Part shown: one piece after another, positions 46,242 to 56,377 of the stretch
How positions within the stretch are numbered: position 1 is the stretch's first letter
Layout of the letters: each line of letters opens with the position of its first letter
Assembly (NCBI GenBank): GCA_037200005.1
Contig: JBBCGY010000001.1
Location: 1,325,812 to 1,389,811, forward strand
Source of the DNA: Alphaproteobacteria bacterium
Lineage (GTDB): Bacteria; Pseudomonadota; Alphaproteobacteria; UBA9219; RFNS01
DNA: 64,000 nucleotides
Reading direction: 5' to 3'
Program-made: the position numbers and the translations under genes
The notes under the pieces: model-generated
Told to the model about the DNA's origin: nothing
Databases searched by the model: none
What the model saw: only the letters and a program-made list of their open reading frames with translations

Positions 46242-47081
46242 TCATGCACCATTAACCGTGATTTCCTGGAATTTTCCTATCCGCCAGCCGCCATCCCGCA
46301 ACAATGCGGCGAAACCATCGCCGCGCAGGAAATCATATTCATGCTCGCGCCAGCCGGTCAGAGGATCGCCGGCGATAGGCCATGCGCCGGGATGACAGTT
46401 GATCAGCGTCCCCTCCCCCGCTTCGCGCAGCCATTGTTCGTATAGGGAATGGGCGGAGCGCTTCTCCGGCCGGAAATCATGGATGCCGAAAAATTCCCGG
46501 TTATGCGAAATGGCGGCACCCTGAAGCGCGTCGCCGAAACCCATGCCCATCGCATTGACGGCCAGCGCCTTGATGGGCGAAGCGGCTCGCTTCGCGATCA
46601 TGGAAAACTGCGTCGCGCAATGCCGGACATAGCATCCATGCGCCGCCGCGAGTTCGATCACCGCGTTACGGATCACGGGAAAGACATGCACATGCTGGTG
46701 ACCGTCGATATGGCTCGGCAACTTCCCCATCGCCCGGCAAAATTCATCGAACTGCCGGCGGCATTCGGCGCGGATTTCGGCGGCATCGAGCCGCCCCGAA
46801 AGCGCGATCATCATCAGGCGGTTCAATCCCGGCAATGTTCCGCCGGGTGCAAGCCTTGGCATCGCGCCGAGCGGCGCATAGTCGGTGAAGTTAAGATGCA
46901 GCCCGGCATCGATATCGCATTGCGCCGCCGCGAGGATTGGGGCAGATTGGCTCCAGTCCGCGCCGTTCACCATGCAGCTCGCGGCGCTGATGCGCCCGGC
47001 ATCCGCCAGCTCGAGAATCGCGCGGCTGATGGCGGCGTTCTGGCCGAAATCATCGGCGCAAAGCGTCAAAATTTTCGTCAC
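46242..47081 (-). CDS. YdjC/ChbG-family carbohydrate deacetylase
   Basis: 279 residues from GTG 47081, chosen because GGAGG lies nine bases upstream. Metal site: LCADDFGQNAAIS (Asp-Asp) and HIDGHQHVHVFPVIRN (His-x-His), plus NCHPGAW near the end. ChbG and the hopanoid-associated HpnK are in this family; they remove N-acetyl groups from sugars. Divergent from a GT2/GT83 pair, suggesting it deacetylates a lipid-linked sugar here, comparable in role to ArnD although from a different family. Confidence 0.87.
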   Translation of the reverse strand: MTKILTLCADDFGQNAAISRAILELADAGRISAASCMVNGADWSQSAPILAAAQCDIDAGLHLNFTDYAPLGAMPRLAPGGTLPGLNRLMMIALSGRLDAAEIRAECRRQFDEFCRAMGKLPSHIDGHQHVHVFPVIRNAVIELAAAHGCYVRHCATQFSMIAKRAASPIKALAVNAMGMGFGDALQGAAISHNREFFGIHDFRPEKRSAHSLYEQWLREAGEGTLINCHPGAWPIAGDPLTGWREHEYDFLRGDGFAALLRDGGWRIGKFQEITVNGA

Positions 47082-47132
47082 GGGCGAGCCTCCGATTGAC
47101 GGCATACCCTATCGTGCAACATTATACGCGTC

Positions 47133-48094
47133 ATGTCCCTCTCAGCACCGCTTCTCTCCATCGTCCTTCCGGCCCATAATGAGTCGGCTACTTTGCCCGA
47201 ACTCATGCGGCGGATTCACGCCGCGTTGGCCGGGCTGGACGGAGACTATGAAATCATCGTCGTCGATGACGGCTCCACCGACGCGACCCATAGCACGCTC
47301 CGGGAATTGCGGCAAAGCGATCCGCGCCTGCGCCTGATACGCCTTGCGCGCAATTTCGGCAAGGAGGCCGCCCTAAGCTGCGGCCTCCATACCGCGCGCG
47401 GACAAGCGGTCGTGACCATGGACAGCGATTTGCAGCATCCGCCGGAAATGCTGCCCGACCTGATCGCCGCATGGCGGAAAGGCGCGGCCATCGTCATGAC
47501 GGTGCGGCGGAACCGCCAGATCGACAATAAGCTGCGGCGCGTCTTCACCAAGATATATTATCGGCTGATGTCATGGCTCAGCGAGGTAAAAATCCCCACG
47601 GGCCTCGGCGATTTCAATCTCTATGACCGGCAGGTGGTCGAAGCCCTCAAGCAGCAGATACCGGAACGCAACCGCTATATGAAAGGCATCGTCAGCTGGG
47701 TGGGGTTCAACCGCGCGCTGGTTCCGCTGCATGCCGAGCCGCGGCGGCACGGCAAAAGCACGTTCTCTTTTGTCTTGCTGCTGCGCCTCGCGCTGGTCGC
47801 GCTGACCTCCTTCAGCAATTTTCCGCTCAAGATATGGTCGATGCTCGGCGTGGCGATCTCGCTGATCGCGCTCGGCTATGGCGGATATTTGACGGTGCGC
47901 ACCATGGTGTCCGGCATCGATCTTCCCGGTTACCCTTCGCTGATCGTGGCGATTTTGTTCCTCGCGGCATCCAGCTTATCAGCCTCGGCGTGATCGGCGA
48001 ATATCTTGGCCGCGTCTTCACCGAAGTCAAAGCGCGGCCGCTCTATCTGATTTCCACGCGCGAAGGATTCGAGGATGACTCGAACAAGCCATGA
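47133..48094 (+). pseudogene. GT2 polyprenyl-phosphate glycosyltransferase, ArnC/DPM1-like (one frameshift)
   Basis: About 320 residues. GT2 domain with IVLPAHNESATLPELM, IIVVDDGSTDATHSTL and the DxD-type MDSDLQHPPEMLPDL, then two C-terminal membrane segments. One missing G near 47963 shifts the frame; corrected it reads [19 protein letters not shown] to TGA 48092-48094. Such enzymes load a sugar onto undecaprenyl phosphate. The stop overlaps the next start (ATGA). Confidence 0.88.
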
Positions 48095-49554
48095 TGACCG
48101 CAGCGCATTCCTGGTTTTGGATCTTCGCCCTAAGCCAATTGGCGCTCTGGATCGCGTTTCCGGCAATCTGTTCCGTAACCTTCCTTTGGATGTCATGGAA
48201 GGCTTGGTCTGGGGGCATGGCTGGCCGCTCGGCACCTATAAGCACCCGCCCCTCCAGGCATGGATTCTCGAAATCGCCTCCGTGATCGGCGGCCATAGCG
48301 ACGCGGCGATTTACGCCACCGGCGCGGGCAGCCTTTTCATCACTTACGTCGCCTTATGGCAGCTGGGGAAAATGTTATTGCCGCCCGCTCAGGCCGCCAC
48401 CGGCGTTCTGGCGATGGCGGCGTGCTTTTACTTCGCCACCACCATTCCGGAATTCAACCCCAATGTCGTGCAGATACCGCTATACGCGCTGTGCGGACTG
48501 TTCTTCTGGCGCGGCTTTCGGCATGACCGGCTGAAGGATTGGCTGATCTTCGGCCTCTGCGCGGGACTCGGCATGTGGGGGAAATACACCTTCGTGCTGC
48601 TATTGACCGGCTTTCCGATATTCATGCTGTGGGAACCGCAAGCGCGGCGATATGGAAGCGTCCCGGCCCCTTATAGTGCCGCGCTCACGGCGACGCTGGT
48701 TTTCCTGCCGCACCTCATCTGGCTGATCGGGCATGACTGGCTGCCGATGCAATACGCCGCTTCGCGAACGGAACCGGTTTCGTATTTCTGGGAGCGGTTC
48801 TGGTGGCCGGTGATGTTCCTTCTGACGCAACTGCTCGCTATCGGGCCGAGCATCGCGATCATATGGCTTGCGCGGGAGCGCGGCCCCAAAATCGAAACAA
48901 CGCCAACGCCGCAAGCGGCCCGCCTTTATCTCACGCTCCTGGCCTTCGCGCCCCGCCTTGTCGCTTGCCGCTCTCGTGGCTATTGGCGGCGGCAAGCCGC
49001 GCGATATGTGGGGCATGCCGTCCTGGCCGTTCATCGGCCTGTGGGCGACATGCCTGTGGCGCGGCGATTTCGCGCATAGCCGCGCGGCGCGGATGCTGCT
49101 TATCTTCGCCATACTGGCGATGCCGGTCGCGCTATGGATCGGGGATCGATTAAGCGCGCCATTCGGCTATCCGGCATGGCGCACGAGCTTTCAGGGCAAA
49201 TATCTGGCGCGGGAAGCAGACGTTCTCTGGCGCGAGCAGAATTTCGGCGAACGGCCGCTGATGATCGTGCTGGGCGACAGCTGGTATGGCGGCAATATCG
49301 CCTGGTACGGTGAGGCCCGCCCTCAGGTCATGATCAACGGCAGTCGCTCTATAGCCCATGGGTGAATCCGGACGACGTCGCCCGACATGGCGCGCTGGCG
49401 GTATGGGATATTGACGGCAATGGCATGGATGCTCCGGATTGGGCGGCGCAATACGGAGCCGTCCTCGCCACCCGCATCGTCTTCCTGCCCTACGGCAATC
49501 GCACGCTACGCGCCCGACTGGCAATTATCGCCCCGAATCGGCGATATCAGATTA
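48091..49554 (+). pseudogene. GT39/GT83 (ArnT-like) membrane glycosyltransferase (at least four frameshifts)
   Basis: Starts [20 protein letters not shown] at 48091. After correcting a missing T near 48160, an extra C near 48953 and a missing C near 49350, it reads NLPLDVMEGLVWGHGWPLG, TYKHPPLQAWILE (the acidic/KHPP first loop typical of the family), several membrane helices and a soluble C-terminal part (VLGDSWYGGNIAWYG, LAVWDIDGNGMDAPDW). The exact end is unclear; a frame stop at 49552-49554 is likely. The family transfers a sugar from a polyprenyl carrier to lipid A or other envelope acceptors on the periplasmic side. Confidence 0.82.
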
Positions 49555-49735
49555 GTTGCTCGAACCGGGTTTCCAGCCTGCTGGGCTTGGATTCTTGTTG
49601 TGGTGCTTTTTCCGTTTGGGCTCTCCAGGAGTCTGCGCGGGAGCGGGCTGCGGTTGAGCCGTGGTGCCGGCCACTTCGGAATTGGCGTTTTCCCCATTCG
49701 ATTTGCGCAACGCGCCAAGCATTATTCTTACCCAT
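49552..49735 (-). pseudogene. Small hypothetical basic/Pro-rich protein (one frameshift)
   Basis: ATG 49735 with GAGGGG upstream; MGKNNAWRVAQ, then, after removing one extra base near 49700, a Pro/Gln-rich, basic tail (TAQPQPAPAQTPGEPKRKK, PSPAGWKPGSSN) to TAA 49552-49554. About 60 residues, no family recognised. Supported by the ribosome-binding site and natural-looking tail composition; the frame correction is a reading choice. Confidence 0.4.
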
Positions 49736-50179
49736 ATTATTTCCCCTCAATATCGATTCACATTATCAGTTACGTAATCTGCCAAATTTTTCCGCAATGT
49801 CGAATGTAATTTTTACTTTCATCACCAACTATAGTTAATCAGCGGCATGCGCCGCTCACCTTCCGGCAAGGTAGCGCCCGGAAATTCTAAGTTTTAGGCT
49901 CGTCATTTGGCTTGGCCGGGCGAGGCAGACCTGGCCTTCCGGGAGAAGAAGCGGCACAATGGGCACCGGCTGCGGCATCAGGGCCGCCTAAGATCGGGAT
50001 GGCGATACGTCATCGGAAATCCGAGTTCGCGATTCCGGTCTAAATCTATGCCCGTGGGCACTGGCCGCGGCGGCTGTTGCGGTATGATTGGCATGGGCGC
50101 TTTATATACCGCTTATATTCACTTTCAACATCGTCCTTATCGCTATAAAATTGTTCCAGCTTTAACTCAAGGATACGAA
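49736..50179. other. Intergenic region before gpmI
   Basis: 444 bp. Contains a short hairpin AGCGGC-ATGC-GCCGCT (49841-49856) and possibly one small minus-strand gene (49887-50094). A TATAAA box near 50146 lies about 30 bp before the gpmI start. No RNA gene is recognisable. Confidence 0.4.
49887..50094 (-). pseudogene. Possible small Pro-rich protein (one frameshift)
   Basis: Reads [20 protein letters not shown] from 50094; after one extra base near 49990 it continues [12 protein letters not shown] and ends in a typical Pro-rich tail [17 protein letters not shown] at TAG 49887-49889. No clear ribosome-binding site. Kept at low confidence because both halves have protein-like composition and no other feature explains the stretch. 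Confidence 0.25.
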
Positions 50180-51729
50180 ATGACCGCCCATCATCCTAAG
50201 CCTGTTGTGCTCTGCATTCTCGACGGCTTCGGCTGGCGCGAGGAAACGGCGGACAATGCCGTGGCCCAGGCGCACAAGCCGAATTTCGACGCGCTGTGGG
50301 CGTCATGCCCGCGCGGCTTTCTGGATGCCTGCGAGGAGCATGTCGGGCTGCCTCACGGCCAGATCGGCAATTCAGGAAGTCGGGCATATGAATCTCGGCG
50401 CGGGGCGCGTGGTGTTTCAGGATTTGCCGATGATCGACCGCGCCATCGCAGCGGGCGAGTTTCAGACCAACCATGCCCTGAACGAACTTATCGGCAAGCT
50501 CAAGACGACGGGCGGCACATGCCATCTGCTTGGCCTGACGTCGCCGGGCGGCGTGCACGCCCATGAAAAACCACATGCTGGCGCTGGCGGCGCGGCTTGC
50601 CGAAGCCGGTGTTCCGGTCGCCTTCCATGCCTGGCTCGACGGGCGCGACGTGCCGCCGCATCAGGCGGTCACGGACGCTGCCCGCTTTGATGAAAAAATC
50701 GCCGCGCTGCCGGGCGCGAAGATTGCGACGATGGAAACCATCTGCGGGCGCTATTTCGCCATGGATCGCGACAAGCGGTGGGAGCGGGTCGCGCAAGCCT
50801 ATGACCTGCTGTTGACGGCAAGGGCGACGCGATCACCGATCCGGTCGCGCGCTGAACGCGCACTACGCGACGGGAACCGGCGACGAATTCATCCCGCCTC
50901 TGGTCATGCCCGGCTATCAGGGCATGAAGGATGGCGACGGCATCCTATGCGCCAATTTCCGTGCCGACCGCGCGCGGGAAATCCTGACCGCGCTCCTTGA
51001 TCCCGCTTTCGACGGCTTCGCGCGCGGGCGCGTGGTGAATTTCGCGGCGGCAAGCGGCATGGTGGAATATTCGACGGCGCTCAACAAACTGCTGACGACG
51101 TTATTCCCGCCCCAAAGATATCCGCGACGGCCTGGGCGAAGTCGTCGCCCGCGCCGGATTGAAGCAACTGCGCATCGCGGAGACCGAGAAATATCCGCAC
51201 GTCACCTTCTTCTTCAACGGCGGCAACGAAGTTCCTATGAAGGCGAAGAGCGCATCATGGTGCCCTCGCCCAAGGTCGCCACGTATGATCTTCAGCCGGA
51301 AATGTCCGCAGCTGAAGTCACCGATAAAGTCGTCGCCGCCATCGACAGCGGCAAGTTCGACCTCGTCATCATCAACTACGCCAATCCCGACATGGTCGGG
51401 CATTCCGGCATTCTCTCCGCCGCAATCAAGGCGGTGGAAGCGGTGGATAAGGGGCTAGGCGGTCTGATCGCCGCCGTGAAGCGCCAGGGCGGCGCGGCGC
51501 TGGTCACCGCCGATCACGGCAATTGCGAAATGATGCGCGATCCCGAAACCGGCGGGCCGCACACGGCGCATACGCTCAACCGCGTGCCGATGCTGCTGTT
51601 CGGCGCGCCCGAAGGCGTCAAGACGCTGCGCGACGGCAAGCTGGCCGATGTCGCGCCGACCACTGCTGGAGCTTCTGGGACTACCGCAGCCTGCCGTGAT
51701 GGGATGGGAAGAGTTTGATGGTGCGGTAA
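50180..51729 (+). pseudogene. gpmI: 2,3-bisphosphoglycerate-independent phosphoglycerate mutase (about eight frameshifts)
   Basis: Starts [21 protein letters not shown] after AAGGATACGAA. The alkaline-phosphatase-fold metal motifs are readable in pieces: [24 protein letters not shown] (with the catalytic Ser, when one extra G is removed), [43 protein letters not shown] and GGPHTAHTLN. The corrected end is GKSLMVR with TAA 51727-51729. GpmI interconverts 3- and 2-phosphoglycerate in glycolysis. Followed by envC-ctpA-rppH as in many alphaproteobacteria. Intact motifs between indels point to sequence error. Confidence 0.9.
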
Positions 51730-51730
51730 G

Positions 51731-52008
51731 TTACGGCGCTTTCGGGGCGGCGTGCGCGGAATGCGCCGGCGGCATGGGCCGGACGGGCGCGACGACCGCC
51801 GCATGCGCCGGACGATGATCCGAAAAATCGCCCCGCAGATAGCCTATCGCGCCTACCACCGCCGTGGAGGCCAAAAGGCTCACGGCGCTTGAGACAAATT
51901 CTTTTTTCCAATTCACACGGCGCAATAGGATCATAGCTCCCTCCGCTGCCGTTTCGGGATCGGTTCCGGGGATATATAAATTCTCGCGGGCCGCAGCACT
52001 CTTTTCAT
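51731..52008 (-). pseudogene. Small single-span membrane protein with ENLYIP motif (copy 2, one frameshift)
   Basis: ATG 52008 with GAAAGGAAACG upstream: MKRVLRPA, then after one missing base near 51985 ENLYIPGTDPETAAEG, VNWKK, one transmembrane segment (SAVSLLASTAVVGAIGYL) and a Pro/His/Ala-rich tail (VRPMPPAHSAHAAPKAP). 92 residues. It resembles the 45836-46150 protein in motif, order and membrane segment. Its stop lies next to the converging gpmI stop, and its start faces envC divergently. Function unknown. Confidence 0.6.
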
Positions 52009-52093
52009 ATCGTTTCCTTTCAAATCCAGTCAGGACGGCAGAATAGCGGCCGGGTTTGATATTGTCGATACCGGTGTTACCCTCGCCGCGATC

Positions 52094-53219
52094 ATGAATC
52101 GCTTTGCCGTTTTCGCCATCTTTCTCGTTTTCGCGCCCCTGCCCGCCGCCGCCGACACGGCCGGAGAGCTGCAGAAGGTTGAGTCCGCCCTGCGGGAAAA
52201 GCAGAACGCCGCCGCCGCCGCCGCCAAGGCTGCCGCGGAGGCGCAGCGCGAGCTTGTCCAGTTGCAGGAAAAGCTGCGCGCGGCGGCCCAAGGAAGAAGC
52301 GGCGCTGCAAGATCAGCTCGACGACATGACCGTCGAACTCGGCAGCCTGCGCGAACAGACCGCCGCCGTCCCGCCTAGAAACTCGACGCCACCGCCAAAA
52401 CGGAAACCAGCAGCCTGGGCATTTTATTGAGGCTTGGGCAGCTGCCGCCCGCCGCCTGTGGTTCTATGACGGCGTATCGATCGACCAGGAGCGCCGCATG
52501 CTGCTGCTTCGCACGGCGGCGCGCGGCCTCGACGCCCAGGCCGCCGATCTGCGGCAAAATCTGCTGACCGCCGACCGGCTCAAGGCCAGGCTCGCGGCGA
52601 AGCAGGACGAGCTTGTGACCGCCAAGAGCATGCTGCAGTCCAAGCAGGACGAGCTGAACGACCTGATCGCCGCCCGCCGTGCCCTGGCCGCCACGCATCA
52701 GGCCGAACAGGCGGAACTCTTGCGCGATACGGCGAAACTGACGGCGACCGCCGCCGATCTGCGCGGCCTGCTCGACAATATGACCCGCAAGAAGAAGCAA
52801 ACAGGCCGGCCCGCCATCCTGCAGGCCCGTCCCGACATTACGCTGCCGGTCGCGGGGCCGGGTGACGCGCGCCTATGGCGTCCGCGACCGTTTCGGCGTC
52901 AACAGCCGGGGCGTGACGATCGCGGGCAAGCCCGGCGGGTGGGTCGTCGGCGCCGCAGGGCGGAAAAGTGGTTTTTGCCGGTCCGTTCAAGGGTTACGGC
53001 AACATTTTGATCCTGCAGCATATGGGCGAATATCACAGCCTGCTGGCCGGATTCGGCAAAATCGACGTCAATATCGGCCAATCGGTCATGGCCGGAGAGC
53101 CCATAGGCTCCCTTAAGCAGCGGGGCGATGCCGCCGAACTTTATTTCGAATTGCGCCGCAACGGAAACCCCATCGATCCGCTCCTGGTTCAAACGCCGCA
53201 ACGGGGACGGAAAAGGTAG
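52094..53219 (+). pseudogene. envC: Murein hydrolase activator EnvC family, M23 domain (about five frameshifts)
   Basis: Signal peptide MNRFAVFAIFLVFAPLPAAA, then a long coiled coil rich in Ala, Gln and Glu (LQKVESALREKQNAAA, KQDELVTAKSMLQSKQDEL) and a C-terminal LytM/M23 domain (VFAGPFKGYGNILILQHMG, GQSVMAGEPIG, LYFELRRNGNPIDP). Frame changes lie near 52290, 52378, 52430, 52795 and 52965. EnvC-type proteins usually lack a complete M23 zinc site and activate amidases at division; the frameshifts prevent checking all ligands here. Confidence 0.85.
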
Positions 53220-53296
53220 CGCAAGCCCTTGTGAAGGCAGCCCGCTTTCTATACATTGCAGTGAAAGAATCTCTCTTCGCGCTTGGATTTCCGCTC

Positions 53297-54739
53297 ATGC
53301 TGCATCGTTTTATTCCCGTTCTGGTGGTGTTCCTTCTCGTCGGCGCCATCCCGCTTCACGCTGAAACCCCATCAGCTCGGTGACATCCAAGCCGAAAGAA
53401 TCCGCGATAACGAAACGTTCAAACAGCTTAGCCTGTTCGCCGACGTTCTGGAGCGCACCCGCGCCGATTATGTCGAAGAAGTCTCCGACGAAAAACTGAT
53501 CGAATCCGCATCAATGGCATGCTGGTCTCGCTCGATCCGCACTTCGTCATACCTGAACCGTAAAAGTTTCGCCGAGATGCAGACCCAGACCAAGGGCGAA
53601 TTCGGCGGCCTCGGCCTCGAAGTCACCATGGAAAACGGCCTGGTCAAGGTGGTGTCGCCGATTGACGGCACGCCCGCGGCCAATGCCGGAATGCAGCGGG
53701 CGACCTTATCACCCATATCGACGGCAAGCCGGTGACCGATCTCACGCTGGCCGAAGCGGTTGACCAGATGCGCGGCCCGCAGGGCACCAAGGTCACGCTG
53801 ACCGTGCGGCGCGGCGGCCTGGTCGGCCAGCCTTTCGACCTGCCCATCACGCGCGCGGTGATCCGCATTCAGTCGGTGCGTTTCCGCGCCGAAGGCAATA
53901 TCGGTTATATCCGCATCACCACCTTCAACGAGCAAACCCAGACCGGCCTCGACAAGGCCCTCGCCGAACTCGATAAAACCGTCGGCGACAAGCTGATCGG
54001 TTATGTCGTCGATCTGCGCAACGATCCGGGCGGGCTGCTCGAACAGGCGGTATCGGTCCGCGGGCACCTTCCTGCCCAAGGGACGCGGAAGTCGTCTCGA
54101 CCCGCGGCCGCCATACGGAAGACAGCCAGAGCTATACCGGCAAGAGCGGCGACAAGGACCGGCGGCAAGCCGATCGTGGTCCATCATCAATGGCGGATCG
54201 GCCTCGGCTTCGGAAATCGTTGCCGGCGCACTGCAGGACCATCACCGCGCGATCCTCATCGGCACCAAGAGCTTCGGCAAAGGATCGGTGCAGACCATTA
54301 TTCCCATCGCCGGATCGGGAGCGATGCGCCTGACCACCGCGCGCTATTACACGCCGTCGGGACGCTCGATCCAGAAACTGGGCATCGAACCCGACATTCT
54401 CGTCCAGCAAGCCAAGCTGGAAGAAATCAACGCCGGAAAAGGCATCAGCGAAGCGGATTTGAAAGGCGCCTTGGCCAACCCCGACAGCGCGGCGCCGGCC
54501 AAGCCGGTCGATCCCGAAGAAAACTCGGAAGAAGACGAGAGTGCCAAAGAGGCCAAGCCGCCCAAGGACAAAGATAAAGACGGCAAAGCCAAGGACGGCA
54601 AGGGCAAGGATGGCAAGGGCAAGGATGGCAAAGATAAAGACGCCGCTAAAAAAGAACCATACGACAACCAATTGGCGCGGGGCGCTAGATCTCCCTGCGC
54701 GGCATCAATCTTTATGAGCAGAAGGCCAAACATCCTTGA
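53297..54739 (+). pseudogene. ctpA: Carboxy-terminal processing protease CtpA, S41 family (about eight frameshifts)
   Basis: ATG 53297 (MLHRFIPVLVVFLLVGAIP, signal peptide). In pieces: FADVLERTRADYVEEVSDEKL, the PDZ region (GEFGGLGLEVTMENGLVKVV, GTKVTLTVRRGG), the substrate strand [26 protein letters not shown], the catalytic Ser in [18 protein letters not shown], and the Lys in [12 protein letters not shown]. Unusual is a C-terminal stretch of Lys/Asp/Gly repeats ([16 protein letters not shown]) before a corrected end [12 protein letters not shown] 54737-54739. The periplasmic protease trims envelope proteins and hydrolases. Confidence 0.88.
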
Positions 54740-54768
54740 CGCCCATCCAATCCGACTCTTGAGTTGCG

Positions 54769-55822
54769 ATGATTATACTGTCTGATTGGCGCACGACTTT
54801 ATCCCGCTGGCCCCCACGCGCTTGCCCTTCTGCTGGCGGCAATATGCTGACGCTCGTCATCATGTTGCTGTGGCCCGCACCCGACGCACGGACCAAGTAC
54901 GAGGTCAAGCAAGACATCGCCAAGGCTCCTGAAGCGGCTGAAATCGGCAGCGCCTCCGATTGCGGCAGCCGTTCAAGACATCTCGCCGTCTCCCGCAGCC
55001 GTCATTGCCGATATAGAGCCGGAAGATAAGATTCAGCTGCCCGCCGCACCCGACCCTATCGTCACGGAAAAAACCAAAACCGGCGCGCTTCCCGTCATCG
55101 CCGAAGACGGACGCAAACCCTGGCAGGTTTACGCGCGGCCCTACGCCGCCGTTAAAAGACCGCAGGTTGCCATCGTGATGGGACCCGTAGGCAATGATCG
55201 CGTGGTCACCATGCCGCCATAGAACATCTTCCGGCGCTCGTGACGCTGGCGATTGATGCTCAGGCGTCGGATTTAAACGAATGGTTCACCCGCGCGCGGC
55301 AAAACGGACATGAAACCTTGCTCGCCATTCCCGCCGAGCCGCTGGATTATCCCCAAAGCGATCCGGGCCCCGGCCTTTTATTGTCCGGCGTCACCGACGC
55401 GGAAAATGTCCGCAGGCTTCTGGCTCACCTGGCCAAAGGATCGGGATATATCGGCGTGACGACATTTTCCGGCAGCCGGTTCGTCGGCATGCCCAAACTG
55501 ATGCAGCCGGTCGTCGCCGAGATCAGCAAGCGCGGCCTCGGCCTTTTCGGACGCCAAACTGTCGGAGCGCAGCGTGCTGGCTAATCTCGCAAGTCAGCAG
55601 AAAGCGCCGCTTGCGGCCATCGATTTCCGCATCGACGCCGATCTCGCGTCGGAATCCATCGACCAAATTCTGGCGCAGGCGGCGCGTCAGGCGCAACAGA
55701 CCGGCAACGCCGTATGCCTGATCGCCCCCACGCCGCTCGCGATCGACCGACTCAATCATTGGGTGGCGGGATTGCGCGCTTCGGGCATAAGACTGGCGCC
55801 GCTTTCGGCCATGCTGCATTAA
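54769..55822 (+). pseudogene. Divergent polysaccharide deacetylase family protein (about three frameshifts)
   Basis: ATG 54769, N-terminal hydrophobic segment (MLTLVIMLLWPAP), then a Pro/Ala/Lys linker, KTGALPVIAEDGRKPWQVYA, VAIVMGPVG, a segment LAIDAQASDLNEWFTRARQNG, ETLLAIPAEPLDYPQSDPGPG and IDFRIDADLASESIDQIL. This order is that of the divergent polysaccharide deacetylase family, which commonly follows ctpA. Frame changes near 54955, 55218 and 55560. Enzymatic activity of the family is not well established. Its end abuts rppH. Confidence 0.8.
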
Positions 55823-56377
55823 TGACGGCGACCCCTTCCAAAAAAAACCGCGACTTACGATCCCGGCGACGGACTGAGTCCGTACCGACAGGGCGTCATG
55901 CTGTTTTTGTTCGACCGGCGCGGCTTGATTTTCTGCGGCAAGCGCCGCGACAGCGATCCCGCGAAAAGCGGCGAAGGCTGGCAAGTGCCGCAAGGCGGCA
56001 TCGACCAAGGCGAAACTCTGGAAGCCGCGGTCGCTCGCGAATTGAAAGAGGAAGTCGGCGCGCATGTCGCCGCGCGGATCATCGCCGCCGCGCCCAAACC
56101 CATGTTCTACGATTTCCCGGATTTCCTGGGCAGCCGCAAGGCGTTCAACGGAAAATATCGCGGCCAGATGCAGCACGCCTTCCTGTTGTTTTATTCCGGC
56201 GACGGCGGCGATATCGACATCAGCCATAGCGCGGACGGCGAGCCGCCGGAATTTTCCGCCTATGACTGGAAAACGCCGGAACAAATCAGGAGCCTGATCG
56301 TCGTCTTCAAGCGCCCGCTTTACGACCATGCGCTCGATTATTTCGAGCCGATGATCGCGGAATATAACGCCCGGTAA
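55822..56377 (+). pseudogene. rppH: RNA pyrophosphohydrolase RppH, Nudix (one frameshift)
   Basis: ATG 55822 (MTATPSKK). One extra A in an eight-A run near 55845 shifts the frame; corrected it reads TYDPGDGLSPYRQGVMLFLF and on to TAA 56375-56377. The Nudix box is complete: GGIDQGETLEAAVARE followed by LKEEVG. WQVPQGG and the C-terminal FKRPLYDHAL fit RppH, which removes pyrophosphate from mRNA 5' ends and so starts decay. The 3' end overlaps the converging amidase gene by 40 bp. Confidence 0.9.

Noticed and set aside
49841-50100. Structured RNA (SRP, 6S or RNase P fragment) in the gap before gpmI
   Set aside because: There is a short GC hairpin, but none of the conserved sequence motifs of those RNAs could be found.
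54540-54660. Short direct repeats that could suggest a repeat array
   Set aside because: They are in frame and encode the Lys/Asp/Gly tail of CtpA; there are no spacers, so this is not a CRISPR array.
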